Source: Mauremys mutica (lineage: Eukaryota > Chordata > Testudines > Geoemydidae). Taken from it: 64,000 bases of DNA. The translations under genes and the position numbers were made by a program. The notes below the pieces were generated by a model. That model did no database searches. It worked only from the letters and a program-made list of their open reading frames with translations, and was not told where the DNA came from. The stretch lies in the NCBI RefSeq assembly GCF_020497125.1, contig NC_059073.1, positions 15,583,225-15,647,224 of the forward strand, in the 5' to 3' direction. Numbering within the stretch: position 1 is the stretch's first letter; the number at the start of each line of letters is the position of its first letter. Positions 23,483 through 34,700 of the stretch are shown here, piece after piece.

Positions 23483-24000
23483 TTATGGAAACACCCATTT
23501 TTTCATGTTCTCTGTGTATATATATCTTCCTACTGTATTTTCCACTGCATGCATCTGATGAAGTGGGTTTTAGCCCATGAAAACTTGTGCCCAAATAAAT
23601 GTGTTAGTCTCTACGGTCAGGGGCGGCTCTAGGATTTGCGCCACCCCAAGCAGGGCAGCACGCCGCAGGGGGCGCTCTGGCGGTTGCCAGTCCCGCGGCT
23701 CCGGTGGACCTCCTGCAGACGTGCCTGCAGAGGGTCCGCTAGTCCCGCGGCTCCGGTGGACCTCCCGTAGGCGTGCCTGCGGATGCTCCACCGGAGCCGC
23801 GGGACCAGCGGACCCTCTGCAGGCATGCCTGCGGGAGGTCCACCGGAGCCGCCTGCCGCCCTCCCGCGGGACGCCGCCCCAAGCGCGCGCTTGGCGCGCT
23901 GGGGTCTAGAGCCGGCCCTGTCTACGGTGCCACAAATACTCCTCTTCTTTTTGCTGATACAGACTTTCATGGCTGCTACTCTGAAACCTGTCATACTGGA
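23483..24000 (+). mobile_element. Penelope-like element tail, interrupted by a hAT MITE
   Basis: The left part (ACACCCATTTTTTCATG, TGTGTATATATATCTTCC, CATCTGATGAAGTGGG) and, after the MITE, the right part (GTGCCACAAATACTCC, GCTGATACAGACTTTCATGG) form one tail of the same family as 43945-44128 and 46109-46269. The hammerhead-like core is present at 23555-23595 as CTGATGA, stem GTGGG/CCCAT and GAAA, but the GCTT after GAAA has changed to ACTT. The MITE at 23618-23920 splits it at the TCTACGGT duplication. Confidence 0.88.
23618..23920. mobile_element. CpG-rich hAT MITE inside a PLE tail
   Basis: Ends are CAGGGGCGGCTCTAGG and, reverse complemented, CAGGGCCGGCTCTAGACC. The 8-bp duplication TCTACGGT is perfect at 23610-23617 and 23921-23928. 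Internally GTCCCGCGGCTCCGGTGGAC recurs twice directly and once inverted, so it can fold into a large hairpin. Overlapping open frames on both strands arise from this symmetry and are not genes. Confidence 0.95.
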
Positions 24001-24044
24001 GAGTTCGTTGAGTTGTTAATGGTTCACATCCAGCACCTCTGGGG

Positions 24045-24120
24045 CTGATATTCAGCAGGTGTAAACGGGTGTAGCTCCGCTGAAGTCAATGTAATCCCAT
24101 TAGTTTACACCAGCTAAAGA
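24045..24120. repeat. Palindromic ancient repeat fragment
   Basis: CAGCAGGTGTAAACGGG on the left and AGTTTACACCAGCTAAAG on the right form an imperfect hairpin around GCTGAAGTCAATG. Similar pieces occur near 23345, 57735 and 61938, so this is a dispersed palindromic family, probably a very old MITE. Confidence 0.6.
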
Positions 24121-25075
24121 GCTGGCGCTCCATCTTGAAAGGGATCTTATCCTCTTTTTACACCAATAGAACTCAACTGACTTCAAACTAACTCCTGCTT
24201 TGTACAAATGTACCTGTGTGTGTGTCGGGGGGGGGGGGGAGTTAGATCCAAGTATTTCTTTATAGTAACCTACATTCAGCTTAAATAACTTACCACAGGA
24301 GGAGAAAGGACTGGTTTGGACTCTGCCAGAATTTGAACCAGGGCTTCCATAGAATCAGGCTGGCAAATGCTGCTCTTCTTAACTCTGCTGTAAACCCAGA
24401 GTGGCTGTGTTGGGTCTGGTCCTGTTACTTCAGATCTAGACTGCTGCAAATCAGAGAAGATTTTGGTCCTATGTATTTCATGTCAAAACTGACATATAAA
24501 TCACTGACTCAGGCTCTGTAAAGTACATAGAGAATAAACATAAGTGATAAAATAAACCAAAAGCCTTAGCAGTTTAATGAACAGTCTAAATTAAGGTCTG
24601 GAGCTCTCTTCCTAAACCTGAATCTATTTTTCAGCTGAGAAATTCTCTAGAGTGAGGCAGGTCATCCATCACTGAAAAACTCATCCGACATAAAGCAATT
24701 AGAGAGTGGCTGTTGTCCTGAAATAATGAAGGAGACAGCAGGACTGATCATATGCATCCATAGCTGAATAATGAAATATAAATGGCTAAGGTGCTGGAAA
24801 GAAAGTTGGATGATGAAGAAAAGAGCTTCCTGGCACAGCTCAAAGCAAAGGTAGTTGGCACATGGGCTCTTGCTGAATAAAAGCGACATGAAATTGTGAG
24901 TCACTGTAGCTTTGTGTTCTTGACCCCCTGGCCAGAGGTAACCTATACTCATAGATGTATTTGTTATAGGCAATGCAGAAAGCTTCTGCCCTTTAGATCC
25001 TGGGAACTGAATGAGGCCTGGGTCACGTGCAAAAAAATTATGTGATTATGTATTTCAGATTGTGTTATACAGATG
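24121..25075. other. Stretch with a GT/G simple repeat only
   Basis: TGTGTGTGTGTCGGGGGG at about 24214-24240 is a simple repeat. The rest has no recognised gene or element. Confidence 0.45.
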
Positions 25076-25262
25076 CTCCATGGGTTATGCAAGACTCGAC
25101 TTACGCAAATTCGCACTTACGGAAAAAGTTCCATAAGCCAGAAATAAGATTTTCGAGTTGCAGAAATTTTTGCGTAACGTATGGGTATACGTTTCCAACT
25201 TACGCAAAACTCGAGTTACGCAAGGCTTTCTGGAACAGAACAATTGCATACGTGGGGGGGGG
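25076..25262. repeat. Cluster of TTACGCAA-type motifs, unclassified repeat
   Basis: The short motif ACTTACGCAAA or its variants occurs at about 25098, 25116, 25170 (inverse), 25199 and 25213, mixed with CTCGAGTTACGC. CpG dinucleotides are retained in these motifs although the flanks are CpG-poor. No terminal repeats or target duplication could be set. Confidence 0.45.
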
Positions 25263-25292
25263 CGTCTGTAATGCATATGCAAAAGGGGGCTG

Positions 25293-26060
25293 AATTAAGG
25301 TGGTACAGACAAACTTAATTCTGGCACTTTGTAATGCTTCATGTTGCAGCCGTAATGTTCTTTTAACATAGGGTTGCAGGGTGGGGGGGTTGGTTTGGGT
25401 TTTTTAGGTGTGTAATTAATAATGCTTTGAATTCACGTAACACTCTTCACCATGAAGGTTCCTGAAGCACATTATAAACTTGTATATCTACTGGAATCAT
25501 TTGACCCACCACTTACATGCTGCCACCTCTGAAGGGAACAAAGTAGCTGTTTAACAGCAAAACAAGAAGAAGAAGAAGAAGATTTAGAGAGCATTTTCCT
25601 ATAAAATGTCCAGCCCACTTCTAGACCAGAGGACTCTAGATATATTTGGCTGCTTAGGAAAATGGATCCTTCAAATGTTTAGAGGTCTGGCCAGGCATCA
25701 CTATTGATTAGGCCCTTGATTTTCTGTGATAATATATGAGGGGTAGGGGAAAAATTGTGAGGTGGCTATAGAACAGTTACGGTAGTAATTAAAACACAAA
25801 TGATGTGGGGGGGGGGACAAGAATGACAGTCATCAACTTTTAGAGGGTTTGATTCTAGTGACTGGCTTAAGAAAAAAACTTTGTGTAAGGATTGATTTAA
25901 ATTTGAGGGCAGATCTTCAGTTGGTGCAAAGTGACTTCAATTTACACTAGCATGCCCCAAGAAATCGTGCATTACATATGTCTGTGTTGCATGTGCAGTG
26001 CTTTGTATGCACTCTTGGAGCTTAACAATACATAATAATAATGATAATATGTTTTTTGTT
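25293..26060. other. Stretch with simple repeats
   Basis: A (GAA)n tract lies at 25565-25583 and G runs near 25380 and 25806. No gene or clear mobile element. Confidence 0.45.
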
Positions 26061-26064
26061 TATG

Positions 26065-26150
26065 TTAGAATGTATCTACTTGGAGGCAAGGGCCTGTCTG
26101 TGGTTTCTACATGGCATTAAGTACTGATGGTATTCAGTAAATAATAAGCA
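26065..26150 (+). mobile_element. MIR-like SINE tail, decayed
   Basis: GTATCTACTTGGAGGCAAGG then TACATGGCATTAAGTACTG and TCAGTAAATAATAAGC follow the tail of MIR-like repeats. Confidence 0.55.
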
Positions 26151-26485
26151 ACTGTCATTTTCAGATGGAAAGGGCTGCTTCCTTCCGACATGTGTGATTA
26201 TAGTATGGAAGGATAGGCATTGTCTGACGGACAAAGAAAATTGACCATATGTTCCAATATTAGGAATCTGTTGCGATTTTCAAGCACTGTAGTGGCCACC
26301 TGCTTTGTTAGTTTTAAAATGCAATGATTTTATTCTCACACGAGGCCATTGGGCTTTCACCCAATCCCATCTCTCATGGTCTGGTGAGCGTGTTCTCTTT
26401 GGTACACACAGTGTAGAGCAGCATATTCCGCAATTAAGCTCCTCTGAGTCGTCTTCCTTGGGGAAGACTCATCAAGGCCCCAATC

Positions 26486-26615
26486 CTGTAAACTGCAGCC
26501 TGAGCCCAGACAGCTACACCACAGTTGAACAGCCCGACCCCTGCAAGCCCGAGTCAGCTGGCATGGGCCAGCTGCGGGTTTTTAATTGCAGTGTGGACAT
26601 ATCCTTGATGACGGT
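26486..26615 (+). mobile_element. Harbinger-like MITE fragment
   Basis: The right end reads TTTTTAATTGCAGTGTGGAC then ATATCC, the TGCAGTGTAGACATACC end type shared with other MITEs here, preceded by CCCGAGTCAGCTGGCATGGG. The left terminus is not clear. Open frames crossing it and continuing to 27.2 kb have no domain. Confidence 0.55.
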
Positions 26616-28690
26616 ACTCAACAGTACCCAGAGAGGTGGCGGATTTGTTATCCTATGGCAGGCAACAAAACCATCAGGCACAGAAACTCATTTCTCCGCC
26701 TATCCCCAAACATCTTCCCCTGCTTGGTGGATCAAGATCATTTCCCTCTGAGAGAACTGGGAGCCTTGGAGAAGTGTACACATGGATTTCCTTATCTGCC
26801 TTTCTCTTGATCCCTAGCTCTACGTGGTCAATTTCGATTGGGCATCCACTAGAGAGGAAATTATTATTTAAAAAGAAATCTTGCTTCCCCTTGCCCCTCC
26901 CAGCCAGATCTGCCTGTTTAATTCCTAGACCCAGTAAGCAGGAACCACTCATTTCCTTTCTGGAAACATTATGGTTCTGTTTGTTACAAGCTATCACGGA
27001 GAGGCCTAATCCTGATGGCCTTGCTCAGCCAAAACTTTCAATTTTACATTCGGGTGGTAAACTACCAAGGAAGTTAAATGGCAAATTCATTGTTGGTTCC
27101 CCCTGGGTTACATGCACCTTTACGGCTCTTTCCGTTTGGGATGGTTTTCTCCTTCTCCTTGAGTTTCCATATCCCAAAACTCAGAACAAAACTCATCCCA
27201 AACCACTTCATGTCTCCTAGTTTTTTATACAAAACAACAGGGCAGGTGAAGTTCACTCAACTCCTTCAATAAACCTGGTCTGACCTGCCGGGAGCTACAC
27301 TGTGCTGAGTCTATACGAGGTGCAGCACAGAACTCACAGCCCAGGGCGAGGTAAAACTATGGTTGCTTTAAGCCACTGTTGAGCCCTCTGGGCTGCTCTG
27401 AAGGCTAGAAAGGCCCCAAGCATAACCTGTCTAAGTTATAGCCGCTTCCCCAGTCTGTCCTGTGGGCTGCAGCACTGCCTGGAATCTCTGCACTGACCCT
27501 GCCTCCGCTACCAGTTCTGGCCTTCACACACTCACTTATGCAAGGACTTCTGAGGTGCTCCTCACAGCACAGCTTGACAACTGTTTGTTTTTTGTAGTGC
27601 CCGTCCCTGGAAAATTCTCCCCCAACAAGAACAGGGACTTAAAACCCCTGTAGGCTGCTCTGATCCTTTTATGTGCTGGAAAGGAGCCAACTAACAACTC
27701 ATATGATTCCCCTACTGAGCCAGAGTGGTAGCACTTGTAGCCCGCTTTGCACTAGGCGAGGTGACTGACTAGTCAGTGAAGCGTCAGTTTGAGCAAGCTT
27801 TACAGTGCAACTTTCACACGGCTTTCCCAGGTAGTCAATGGAGGCGCCTGAAACAGGATACAGAAGTCTGGCCCCTCACGTCCTTGTTCCTTGACAACAG
27901 AGGTAGTATTGATATCGCCTAAAATGTCGTGACCTATTAGAGCTGAGCAAATAGCTCAGGATTTATCTGATGAAGTTTGATATTTTTCCTTAGTCTAATG
28001 ATATAGCAACCAAATATAGAGTAATAGATATTTTTTGTGGTACTTTTGGATACATTAAAATAACTTTAGTGTGTTTTTCAACAATTTGCGTAGAGAATAT
28101 TGTGATTCTGAACTGAAATCTTCCCAGGTAAAATGGCATCTCTCTCTCTCTCTCTCTTTTTTTTTTTTTTTTTAAGGTGTTGATGACTGGAATGTTAATG
28201 CAATAATTTATAGTTGCATTATCTTTACGGTTATATGTTATAATAAGTTAATGGAGCAGAAATGCATCACCTGATGGACAGATAAAGGCTGTTTGTGAAA
28301 ATTAGATGGAGTAGAAGCAGAATCTTTTAGTGTAAAGAATGTGCTGTGCTGAGAGTAGGGGTATGTAGGAATATTATTATGATAGGATAAGATTTTTTTT
28401 TCTAAGGAATCTTTTAAATTCCAGTTATCTCAAAATGCTTTACAAAGCAATAGGTTAGATACAGGCAATGCAGTGACTGAAGGAAAATGCAGCGATCGTT
28501 ATACACTCAGCTGTAGCTCACTCAAAGTCTTAGCTATTAGCACCTGTTTTAATGAGAGACAGAACATTCACCAGGAGATCAGCATTACCCCTCCTTTTTA
28601 AAAAAAAACAGTATGAGCAAAATGGAGAGTTTGGGGAACCCAATATGACCAGTGGGATGTAGAGATTAATTTATGAAAGAAGACAAAACA
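26616..28690. other. Stretch without recognised genes
   Basis: The frame at 26636-27220 (194 codons, plus strand) is the longest here but shows low-complexity, no domain, no start context and an overlapping minus-strand frame of 107 codons; I do not call it. A CT/T tract lies at 28141-28173. An AATAAACCTGG near 27270 is an isolated polyadenylation-like hexamer. Confidence 0.4.
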
Positions 28691-28703
28691 CTATCCTATT
28701 ATG

Positions 28704-28826
28704 TATAAATATCTCCTGTCTGTGTGTTCCATTCTATGCATCCGAAGAAGTGAGCTGTAGCTCACGAAAGCTCATGCTGAAATACATTTGTTAGTCTCTA
28801 AGGTGCCACAAGTCCTCCTGTTCTTT
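28704..28826 (+). mobile_element. Short PLE tail insertion with 12-bp target duplication
   Basis: The insert ends in GAAGAAGTGAGCTGTAGC, TCACGAAAGCTCATGCTG, TTAGTCTCTAAGGTGCCACA and CTCCTGTTCTTTT, a PLE tail subfamily. TATCCTATTATG flanks it at 28692-28703 and 28827-28838, a perfect 12-bp duplication. The hammerhead-like fold is present (stem GTGAGC/GCTCAC, GAAA, GCTC) but the core reads CCGAAGA, with the invariant U4 replaced by C. Confidence 0.88.
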
Positions 28827-28867
28827 TATCCTATTATGGTTTGTAGTACAGTCACTCATACAAGCCC

Positions 28868-29102
28868 CAGCCAAGAAGGGGGCCCCACTGAGCAAGGCCC
28901 CATATATACCAGGTTAGAAACGGTCCCTGTCACAAAATGCTTCTATGCTATATGGATAAGATAGAAAAAGGGGAAAGAGGGGCACTGAGAGGTAAAGTGA
29001 CTTACTCTAGGTCGCATTACAGGCCAGTGGCCAAATCGAGAAAAGAACGCAGGTCTCCTAAGTCCCAGTCCGGTGTCCTATCCACAGATGACAATTGCCT
29101 GG
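28868..29102 (-). mobile_element. MIR-like SINE, minus strand
   Basis: Contains GGGCACTGAGAGGTAAAGTG, ACAGGCCAGTGGCCAAATCG, GCAGGTCTCCTAAGTCCCAG and the inverted head. Confidence 0.85.
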
Positions 29103-29572
29103 CAATGCTTCCGTCTCAGCCAAAACCCTCTGAAAAACAATGACCTCCAGCCTTCACATCCATTTGTTGCCTTCTCCAATTCATGTCTCCGTTAATTTTT
29201 CCATGCTGCCCTTACGTTTGGCGTGGCCTGCCAAGTCATTTTCACCAAGCCGCTAAGCTCTGTTCATTCCAATACCTGCTCAAAACCAACTTCACCTACA
29301 ATAAGCTGTAAAACATTTAAGCCAAAGTCCAGCAGCAACAGCATAAACAACTGTATGGTGTTTCCTTCTCAGAGACTTCTTAGTGCAACAGGTCTCCTAT
29401 AGTATGTGCCAAATTCTGCCTTGGCATAAGGTGATAAGACAATCCTCTTCCCTTGAGATCAGTGGGAGTTGTGCAGGACAGAATGTGGGCCTTTGTGTCT
29501 GTCTCTTTGACTGTAAACTCTTTGGAGCAAGTGTTAGAAGGCTTTCCCTTCACCCTCTCCCCTGGTTTTTGT

Positions 29573-30071
29573 CACGCAGACGGAAAGCAGAAGACCAGAA
29601 GTCCGAGGTGCAGGCAATGTGATGTTTATTGGGGTTCGTTTCCAGCAAGCATGTCCATAACTCTGACACCACAGAGTCTTGTTTCCCAGTTTCCCCTTCT
29701 CCCTACTTCATAGCAGATATAATCAGACCTGAAATGCATGCCCCCGGTGCCACCCCTTACAATTTAGGGTCATGTTTCATTTTGGAGGGTCATTAGTCTG
29801 GGGTCTTCACGCCACCTCTTTTGTCTCCCATAGGAGGGGTAAGGAGTGAGTTTGTGCTACGGTCAGGGATAGGCGTTTCTTTGGCCTTTTACTGTTTCTT
29901 ATACCTTCCCCGCTCTCCCCCCTGCCCCTTCGTAACTGGTTGCTTGACCTTGCTTTGTGATAGGAGTTGAGGCAGTCTTTATATTACACTCCCACACTGC
30001 CCGGTAACACTTTGACTGTAATCATTTGTTCTACACTTTAACTGTTCTTATCTGTTCCCATTATACTAACA
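29573..30071 (-). mobile_element. Candidate LTR, minus strand
   Basis: On the minus strand it runs from TGTTAGTATAATGG to GCGTGACA. A TATAAAGACTG lies near 29983 and CCAATAAACATC near 29628, in the order expected for promoter and polyadenylation site, though the distance is long and U3 would be short. No target duplication matches. The minus-strand frame at 30061-30378 upstream has two hydrophobic stretches, which could be a remnant of a retroviral reading frame, but nothing identifies it. Tentative. Confidence 0.35.
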
Positions 30072-30609
30072 AACCCATCTGGCCAGGCAAAAACAACATA
30101 CACAGTGTCTTTGTCCTTTGTTCACACATATTAGTACGGATCCCTTTGTTCAAACATATTAGTAAGAATATAAGTGTAACAAGAATCAAACCCAAATTTC
30201 TCTCTATTTTATCAGGCAAAAATACAGGCCTGAATCCTACATTATCACTAGCACTCCTAACAGCAAGTATTGACGTTTGCTTTGGTGTATTGTACAGCAG
30301 CAAACACACTGTTAATAATGATAAACAAGTAATTGCTATTGCTACTAGTAATACAGCAGACTGTAAATGTGCATACAAACATCCAGAGAAACTAGAAGCG
30401 TATACAGTTTCATTTTAGTTATATTGCAATCAAACTCCATTGTTAGATGATACAGTACATGTGGTATGGACATGGAGGCTATTAGACATTTCTATTCTTT
30501 TTTTTTATAGTAACAAATCCAAAGAAGTTGAGAGATGAGAATGTCGGTCTGAAAATGTCAAAAGGAAATGTGGAAAAGTCAAGACATTTTCAACAACTCT
30601 GAATTGGTG
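30072..30609. other. Stretch with an unassigned minus-strand open frame
   Basis: A frame of 105 codons on the minus strand (30061-30378) holds hydrophobic segments at residues 8-27 and about 62-76. It lies just upstream of the candidate LTR in LTR orientation. The overlapping plus-strand frame of 130 codons is equally unassigned. Neither is called as a gene. Confidence 0.3.
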
Positions 30610-30788
30610 GATTTAGAAACACTAATACTAATACTCAATACCCTCTTGTATAGCACTCATCATCCATACAGCTCAAAGTTTATGGATTTTACAAAGGAAA
30701 GAAAGTATCATTCCCATTTTACAGATGGGAAAGTTGAGATGCCCACATTCACACAGTAGAATATGGAATTGAACTCAGGTCTAAATAT
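30610..30788 (-). mobile_element. MIR SINE, minus strand
   Basis: CCCATTTTACAGATGGGAAAG then TTGAGATGCCCACATTCACA and GGAATTGAACTCAGGTCT are the inverted core and box B region of MIR. Confidence 0.85.
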
Positions 30789-31055
30789 TTCTAGTTCTCC
30801 ACTGGAAAAGCAATTTTTTTTTGGGGGGGGAGGCATCTTTCCCTACTTCCCTTTGCAAAAATGTTTGTTCTGTGAGCCCAAGAAAATAAATGGATTAATC
30901 CAAACATACCATTCACCAACCAACCAAAAAAAGTCATATAACAATTCTCAAACTTGAATAGGATGTAAATAGAAGTTTGAGAAATAGGAACATTCATATA
31001 TTGTTATGCTGAAAGGTGCTAATGGCTCATCATCAGAGATTTTGGATGCAAGGCT

Positions 31056-32092
31056 GTGATGGAGTGCATAGCCCACATTCAACTAGAGGCTCAGCGGGGC
31101 CAGAGTAGGCTGGATTATAAAGCCAGGAGTTTGCAGCAGAAGGAGGCTGCAGGGAAAGCACCTGCAGTCACTCTCTGGAAGTGGAGTTGTGGAAGTACAG
31201 AAAGAACTGACAGGGATTTGTAGGGGATCTTAATGCATGACTGTCTCTGTTAGCCAGAGTCAGGCTAGCTGTAACCCTAATAACGCGAGATTTGTAGAAG
31301 CGAGGATTGTGTGAGGCGAGTGGGAAAGAACTGTGTGAGAAGTTGTTTTTCGACCTTGTGTAGATAATACAATATGTAAACTGGCATCTCTTAAGTGAGA
31401 AAAACAAGATATCAGGATGACTTATGTATAAACAAAATGCAGCTGTTGCTTATTATTGTCTGTAACAAAAATATAAATGCTGGCTGTAATTGTTTACCTC
31501 TTGAGAGACCTGTCTAGGAAGGGGAGACCCTATGTCCTAGTGCACTCTCTCCCTGCTGGAGCTGCTAAACAGAATAAAGTATTTGATTTTGCTGCACCCA
31601 AACAAAAAGCGAGAACTGAGTTTGTCTCCGACAGAGTGGAGAGAAGAGGAAAGGAGGTGAAAACCCGAGAAAAAGATTAAGCCCCAGGGTTCTAGTCTTA
31701 GTAGAAGGGTCAACCCCAGAGGCGTTGTATAAAAAAGGAAGCCTGAGAGGGCTAGATAAGAAGAAACACGGGAAAGCAACAGCTGCTTATTATTGGGTCC
31801 TTGGACTGGAACCCAGGGTAGAGGGTGGGCCTAGGTTCCCCTACCAGCTACTGGGAAGTGGCACAGGAGCGTTAGAGAGGCCAACCACACAGCTGGTCTG
31901 GAGAGACTTTGATACCCTGGAAGTGGATGACTATAGTGACGTGGCTGGAGGACTGAATCATGAAGAAGCACCCTGAGTCCTGGAGTGAGAGAGGGGGGCC
32001 AGGCTGTGAGAAAGGGGGCATCTGACCTGAGTGGGGCTAATCCCCAGAGGTGGCCACAAGGAGGCACCCTAGAAGTCAGTGAACCCCATGAC
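31056..32092 (+). mobile_element. LTR of the 13.9-kb family, split by another LTR
   Basis: Starts TGTGATGGAGTGC and ends CCCCATGACA, matching the ends of the element at 13877-14680, with the shared stretch GGAACCCAGGGTAGAGGGTG at about 31810 and a TATA-like GGATTATAAAGCC near 31112. The flanks AAGGC and AAAAC do not form a clear duplication, so boundaries are less certain than in the other copy. A second LTR lies inside at 31248-31633. Confidence 0.6.
31248..31633 (+). mobile_element. Nested LTR, about 386 bp
   Basis: Runs TGTTAGCCAGAG to CTCCGACA. It has AATATAAATGCTGG as TATA box (near 31470) and GAATAAAGTATTTGATTTTG as polyadenylation signal (near 31573), about 100 bp apart, the spacing of a retroviral R region. 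The flanks GTCTC and GAGTG do not match, so either the duplication decayed or an end is off by some bases. It interrupts the surrounding LTR. Confidence 0.6.
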
Positions 32093-32124
32093 AAAAACAA
32101 TCACAGGCTGCCTTAAAATGAATG

Positions 32125-32460
32125 TGTGTGTCCGGAGAGGTGGGTGAGGTAATATCTTTTATGGGTCCAACTTCTGTTGGTGAGAGAGACGAGCTTTTGA
32201 GCTCATACAGAGCTCTTCATGGAAATGTACGCAGGGTGTCACAGCTAAATATAAGGTGGAACAGATTGTGTACTATAAGCAATTAACATATATGTCAAGG
32301 GACCATTCAAGGTGAAGCATCCTGTTAACATCCCTGTAGTCATGGAGGGGGGGAAAGGAGGAAGGCAGCTGGGGGGAGGGAAGGGTTAGTGGGTTACAGA
32401 TTCTTGTAAGAAGCCATACATCCAGTGTCTCTGTTCAGTCCGTGATTTTTAGTGCGTGCC
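32125..32460 (-). mobile_element. PLE tail of a second family, minus strand
   Basis: GTGAGGTAATATCTTTTATG, CAACTTCTGTTGGTGAGAGA and CATACAGAGCTCTTC mark the tail family also seen at 37372-37575, and the following sequence to about 32460 looks like the adjoining non-coding part of the element. The hammerhead-like core is decayed (GAGCTC stem kept, GAAA changed to AAAA). Confidence 0.7.
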
Positions 32461-33296
32461 AAAACATTCTCCTTTGTGCCTAACAGTAGGGGGAGCCGAG
32501 ACTCTTTTGCAGAGTTGTAAAACAGCAGGACACAAAGGAAGGGGCTGATGCCAGAAGCCAAGCCCATGAGGCAAGGTTAGTGTGAAGCTAATTGCTCTTA
32601 GATTCCAAATGCAGGGACTAGGAGTTGGTTCCAGGCTCTGTGAGCGTGAGCAGAGGCACCTGTTTATAACCCTGCAAAGAAGCAGAGGCAGAGAAAGGCA
32701 CTTCTTGTGGCCAGGGCTAAAGTGTCTTGCTTGGGTTTTCTGCAAATGCTTATTGCTGTATGTTCTTACTGATTTTCAGGGAAACAGGATTTGTGTGTGT
32801 TTCTGTAAAAAAACCAATTACACCAAGAATGACCCTGACTCTGTGTTACCATTTCTCATCCAAACAGAAGCACCACACAAGGCCCCAGCTTCCAGCAGTC
32901 CGCTTGGCCAAAGAGGGAACTACCTAGACATTTAGCTATTGATATATGTGTATTCTTAGAATTATACCTTGTGAGAGAGTCTAGGGCATCTAGATTTAGC
33001 TCATCTAATTCATGAGAGGAATGAGTAAAATCAAGTGAATTTAGCACTCAGTGACAAGACTGTTTTTTAAACATAAAAAAATTCCTCTCTGAATGCACAT
33101 GAATCCCTCCCACAGTGAACCTGGGGCCAGGAATCAGAAAATGCAGTAGATTTCCCAATAGACCAGCATAAAGTGTCAAAAAGCAGCAATCTCCTGGGCA
33201 AAGCAGGTCTTTCACACTTTTAATTTGGAAGTATCCAGAACCATTGTACCATTCTGGTAGACAGACTTATCTACTCCCACCACTGAGGCTTGGTCT
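32461..33296. other. Stretch without recognised genes
   Basis: The plus-strand frame of 117 codons at 32582-32935 has no domain and is overlapped by minus-strand frames. Otherwise unique DNA. Confidence 0.4.
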
Positions 33297-33479
33297 ACTA
33301 CACTACATACTTACCTCGGTATAACTACAATGCTCAGGGGAGTGACATATTTACACCTAGCTACCTCCTCTTGCCACGCTCTCTCCCGTCAGCTTACAGC
33401 GTCTTCACTGGATGCGCTACAGTGGTGCAGCCGCATTGGTGCAGATGCACCAATGTAAATTTCTAGTGTAGACCTGTCC
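33297..33479. mobile_element. Harbinger-like MITE, 183 bp
   Basis: Ends GGCTTGGTCTACTACACTAC and, reverse complemented, GGACAGGTCTACACTAG. A TGA trinucleotide flanks both sides (33294-33296, 33480-33482). Non-coding, same end type as 34701 and 62272. Confidence 0.82.
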
Positions 33480-34700
33480 TGAGATGCTTCAGCTTTCGAG
33501 ACGAAATGCAGCAGCACTTTTTAGAGTATACAGCAATCAACATTTTAGGGGAGGGTTTGGAGACAAGCCCTCCAAGAAACACATGGTTGGTTGCTTGAAG
33601 ATGTCCTTGCAGTTCAGTAGATGCCAGTAAAATGCATCGATGTGTTGCAAACAGATCCAATAACTAGATAACACTCACAAGCATGTGGGCCTGGCACTAG
33701 GACCCTGCCTCATTCTTCAGCTCCACAACTACAGCCCTCTTGAGCTATAGGGCAGTAGATCACTCTTAGCCAGTGGATTAGTATCGCATCTCTGCTGCTG
33801 TGAGTAGGAAATAAGTGTCAGGGGCAGGTTGTGGGTGGCCTGTGGGCACGGAACACTGCTCAGTATTGGGTCTGGGGGTCAGAGATCAATCCAGGCCCCA
33901 GGCCAGGTCAAAACTGCAAAGTCAGAGTCCATTACCAAATTGAGAGCATGAAGTGAGAATTGGGGTTGGGTTGGGCCGGTCTTTTACCATGGTCAGCAGT
34001 GGCCTTAAGCCAAAGAAAATAAACCAAGATCATGGTTGGGAGGTGAGTCCAGATCTAGATCAAGGCGAGTGACAGCAAGAAGTAGCAAGCGGAGTGTAAG
34101 GCAGAAGCACATAAGGGCGATGGGGGGCTGTGTTGCTCAGACAACCTCCAGAAATGAGTTCCTGATTTATATGGGGAGGGCCAGCCAGTCAGGGAATCAC
34201 AGAGGGCTGTCACTCATGCCTCTGAGGGCAGGACTTCCTGTAGGGCTTAGCCCCTCAGTTCCTCTAGGAGGTAACCCTGCCTGGCCCCCTGGCAATGATG
34301 AGAAAGCAGCTCCTGCCGCAGACCCTGGTTCTAGGCCCATGAGTTCTTACAATAGTGCAGTCACGTTAAGTACTTGCAGGCGTTTGTAAAGGTTTCAGTG
34401 CTGACCGCTGAAAAATTTGTGCGCTTCACAGGGACAGATCTGTGTTAGATCTAACTAATTAATGTTTGTGAAGTGCTTTGAAGTGCACCTGGGAGCAAAC
34501 ATGAATCAGTGCTGACTCCACAGCAAGAATGTAATATGCTTTCAGGAAGAGGCACCACCAAGCATGTGGGCTACCACATTCTTCACCAGCTAACATTGTA
34601 TGGTATGTCTGACTTTCCTTGGGCTGAGAGGAGGGTTTGAACTGAAGACCTACTGAGCTAAAGAGCATAAGCCTCTTCTTCTTGAAAACCAATTCTCTTA
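33480..34700. other. Stretch with a possible LTR-like block
   Basis: 33815-34350 has the feel of a repeat (GTCAGGGGCAGGTTG start, GTTTATATGGGGAGGG-like TATA near 34165) but no ends could be paired and the 117-codon frame within it has no domain. Left unassigned. Confidence 0.25.

Noticed and set aside
23570..24048. Proline/arginine-rich frames of 73-121 codons
   Set aside because: They arise from the CpG-rich hairpin MITE and its flanks, with the same peptide repeats on both strands due to internal symmetry.
26636..27220. 194-codon plus-strand open frame
   Set aside because: No domain, transmembrane plan or splice context; overlapped by frames on both strands; part of it reads through a MITE end.
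30026..30418. 130-codon plus-strand frame
   Set aside because: Overlaps a minus-strand frame of similar length with hydrophobic runs; neither shows a known family.
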